Below are positions 6,583 to 6,777 of a DNA stretch of 6,777 bases, piece after piece; position 1 is the first letter of the stretch; the number at the start of each line of letters is the position of its first letter. Under the pieces are notes generated by a model that worked only from the letters and a program-made list of their open reading frames with translations, was not told the DNA's origin and ran no database searches. A program made the position numbers and the translations under genes. The DNA is taken from positions 1 to 6,777 of the forward strand of contig JAUHZL010000166.1 in assembly GCA_030425945.1 (NCBI GenBank), read 5' to 3'. The DNA is from Alphaproteobacteria bacterium. GTDB lineage: Bacteria > Pseudomonadota > Alphaproteobacteria > Rhodobacterales > Rhodobacteraceae.

Positions 6583-6777
6583 ATGAGCAAGCCCAAGCCC
6601 GCCCGCTACCGCACCACCAACTGGTCCGCCTACAACGCCGCGCTCAGGACGCGCGGGTCACTGCTGATCTGGCTGGACAAGGAGATGGCCTGGCACGCGC
6701 CGCATGAGGGCCGTACGGGGCGCCCGCCGGTCTTCTCGAACGCGGCGATCCAGTTCTGCCTGTCGATCAAGGTGCTG
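6583..6777 (+). CDS. IS5-family transposase, N-terminal part
   Basis: The frame is open from ATG 6583 to the window edge, giving 65 residues beginning MSKPKPARYRTTNWSAYNAA. Family features seen are the paired W-x-x-Y (NWSAYNAAL), the RGSLLIWLDKEMAWH stretch, and GRTGRPPVFSNAAIQFCLSIKVL, the typical N-terminal region before the DDE catalytic core of IS5-type transposases in alphaproteobacteria. The catalytic residues lie beyond the window, so it is not possible to say whether the transposase is intact or split into two frames, as in some IS5 groups. No strong Shine-Dalgarno is visible. It points away from the operon. Confidence 0.88.
   Translation, partial: MSKPKPARYRTTNWSAYNAALRTRGSLLIWLDKEMAWHAPHEGRTGRPPVFSNAAIQFCLSIKVL

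Larger units (their letters stand above)
6533..6777 (+). mobile_element. IS5-family insertion sequence, left end (partial)
   Basis: A transposase gene begins at 6583, and homology to the YhaN-like fragment stops just before about 6530. The sequence GGCGTTGTTGCAAAACTC at 6533-6550 has the GG(C/G)NTTGTTG(C/A)A form common to terminal inverted repeats of this family, so I place the left end there. The right end and target-site duplication are outside the window, so the exact boundary is not proven. The ATG at 6554 (minus strand), which opens a long frame into the YhaN fragment, would lie inside the element and is not a native start. Confidence 0.6.

Overview
The window looks like chromosome, or a chromosome-like replicon, of a high-G+C alphaproteobacterium. 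Codon use and protein sequences suggest Rhodobacterales, perhaps a Paracoccus-like genus, but this is judged by eye. It has two parts: an intact five-gene plus-strand operon-like block (1-5385), and a broken, rearranged right end (5389-6777) made of two gene remnants and the start of an insertion sequence.

Positions 1-5385 hold five tightly packed plus-strand genes: (1) the C-terminal end of a Tm-1-like ATP-binding (UPF0261) protein; (2) a phosphoenolpyruvate-hydrolase-like TIM-barrel protein, joined to gene 1 by a 1-base TGATG overlap; (3) a YqiK-type flotillin/SPFH membrane scaffold with an unusually long coiled coil, 22 bases downstream behind a strong Shine-Dalgarno; (4) a small SRPBCC ligand-binding protein whose GTG start overlaps the flotillin stop by 4 bases; (5) a protein fusing a second, paralogous SRPBCC domain to a zinc-free quinone oxidoreductase (QOR), 4 bases further on. 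Genes 1 and 2 correspond to the two halves of the plant antiviral protein Tm-1. Gene 5 may be a true fusion. However, removing one base from a C6 run in its linker would split it into two genes coupled by another TGATG, so the fusion needs checking. I infer that the block works at or near the inner membrane: a flotillin scaffold with soluble lipid- or small-ligand-binding SRPBCC proteins and an NADPH-dependent quinone reductase. The substrate is unknown.

From 5389 rightward there is no intact gene. A C-terminal scrap of a sensor histidine kinase (minus strand) converges on the QOR gene with a 3-base gap. It is joined out of frame, near 5677-5700, to an internal coiled-coil piece of a YhaN/SbcC-like ATPase (minus strand, clearly lower G+C). 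The upstream side of that piece is cut at about 6530 by the left end of an IS5-family element, whose transposase starts at 6583 and runs off the window. I read this as a deletion or rearrangement scar next to a mobile element.

I saw no tRNA, rRNA, CRISPR array, riboswitch or convincing terminator.
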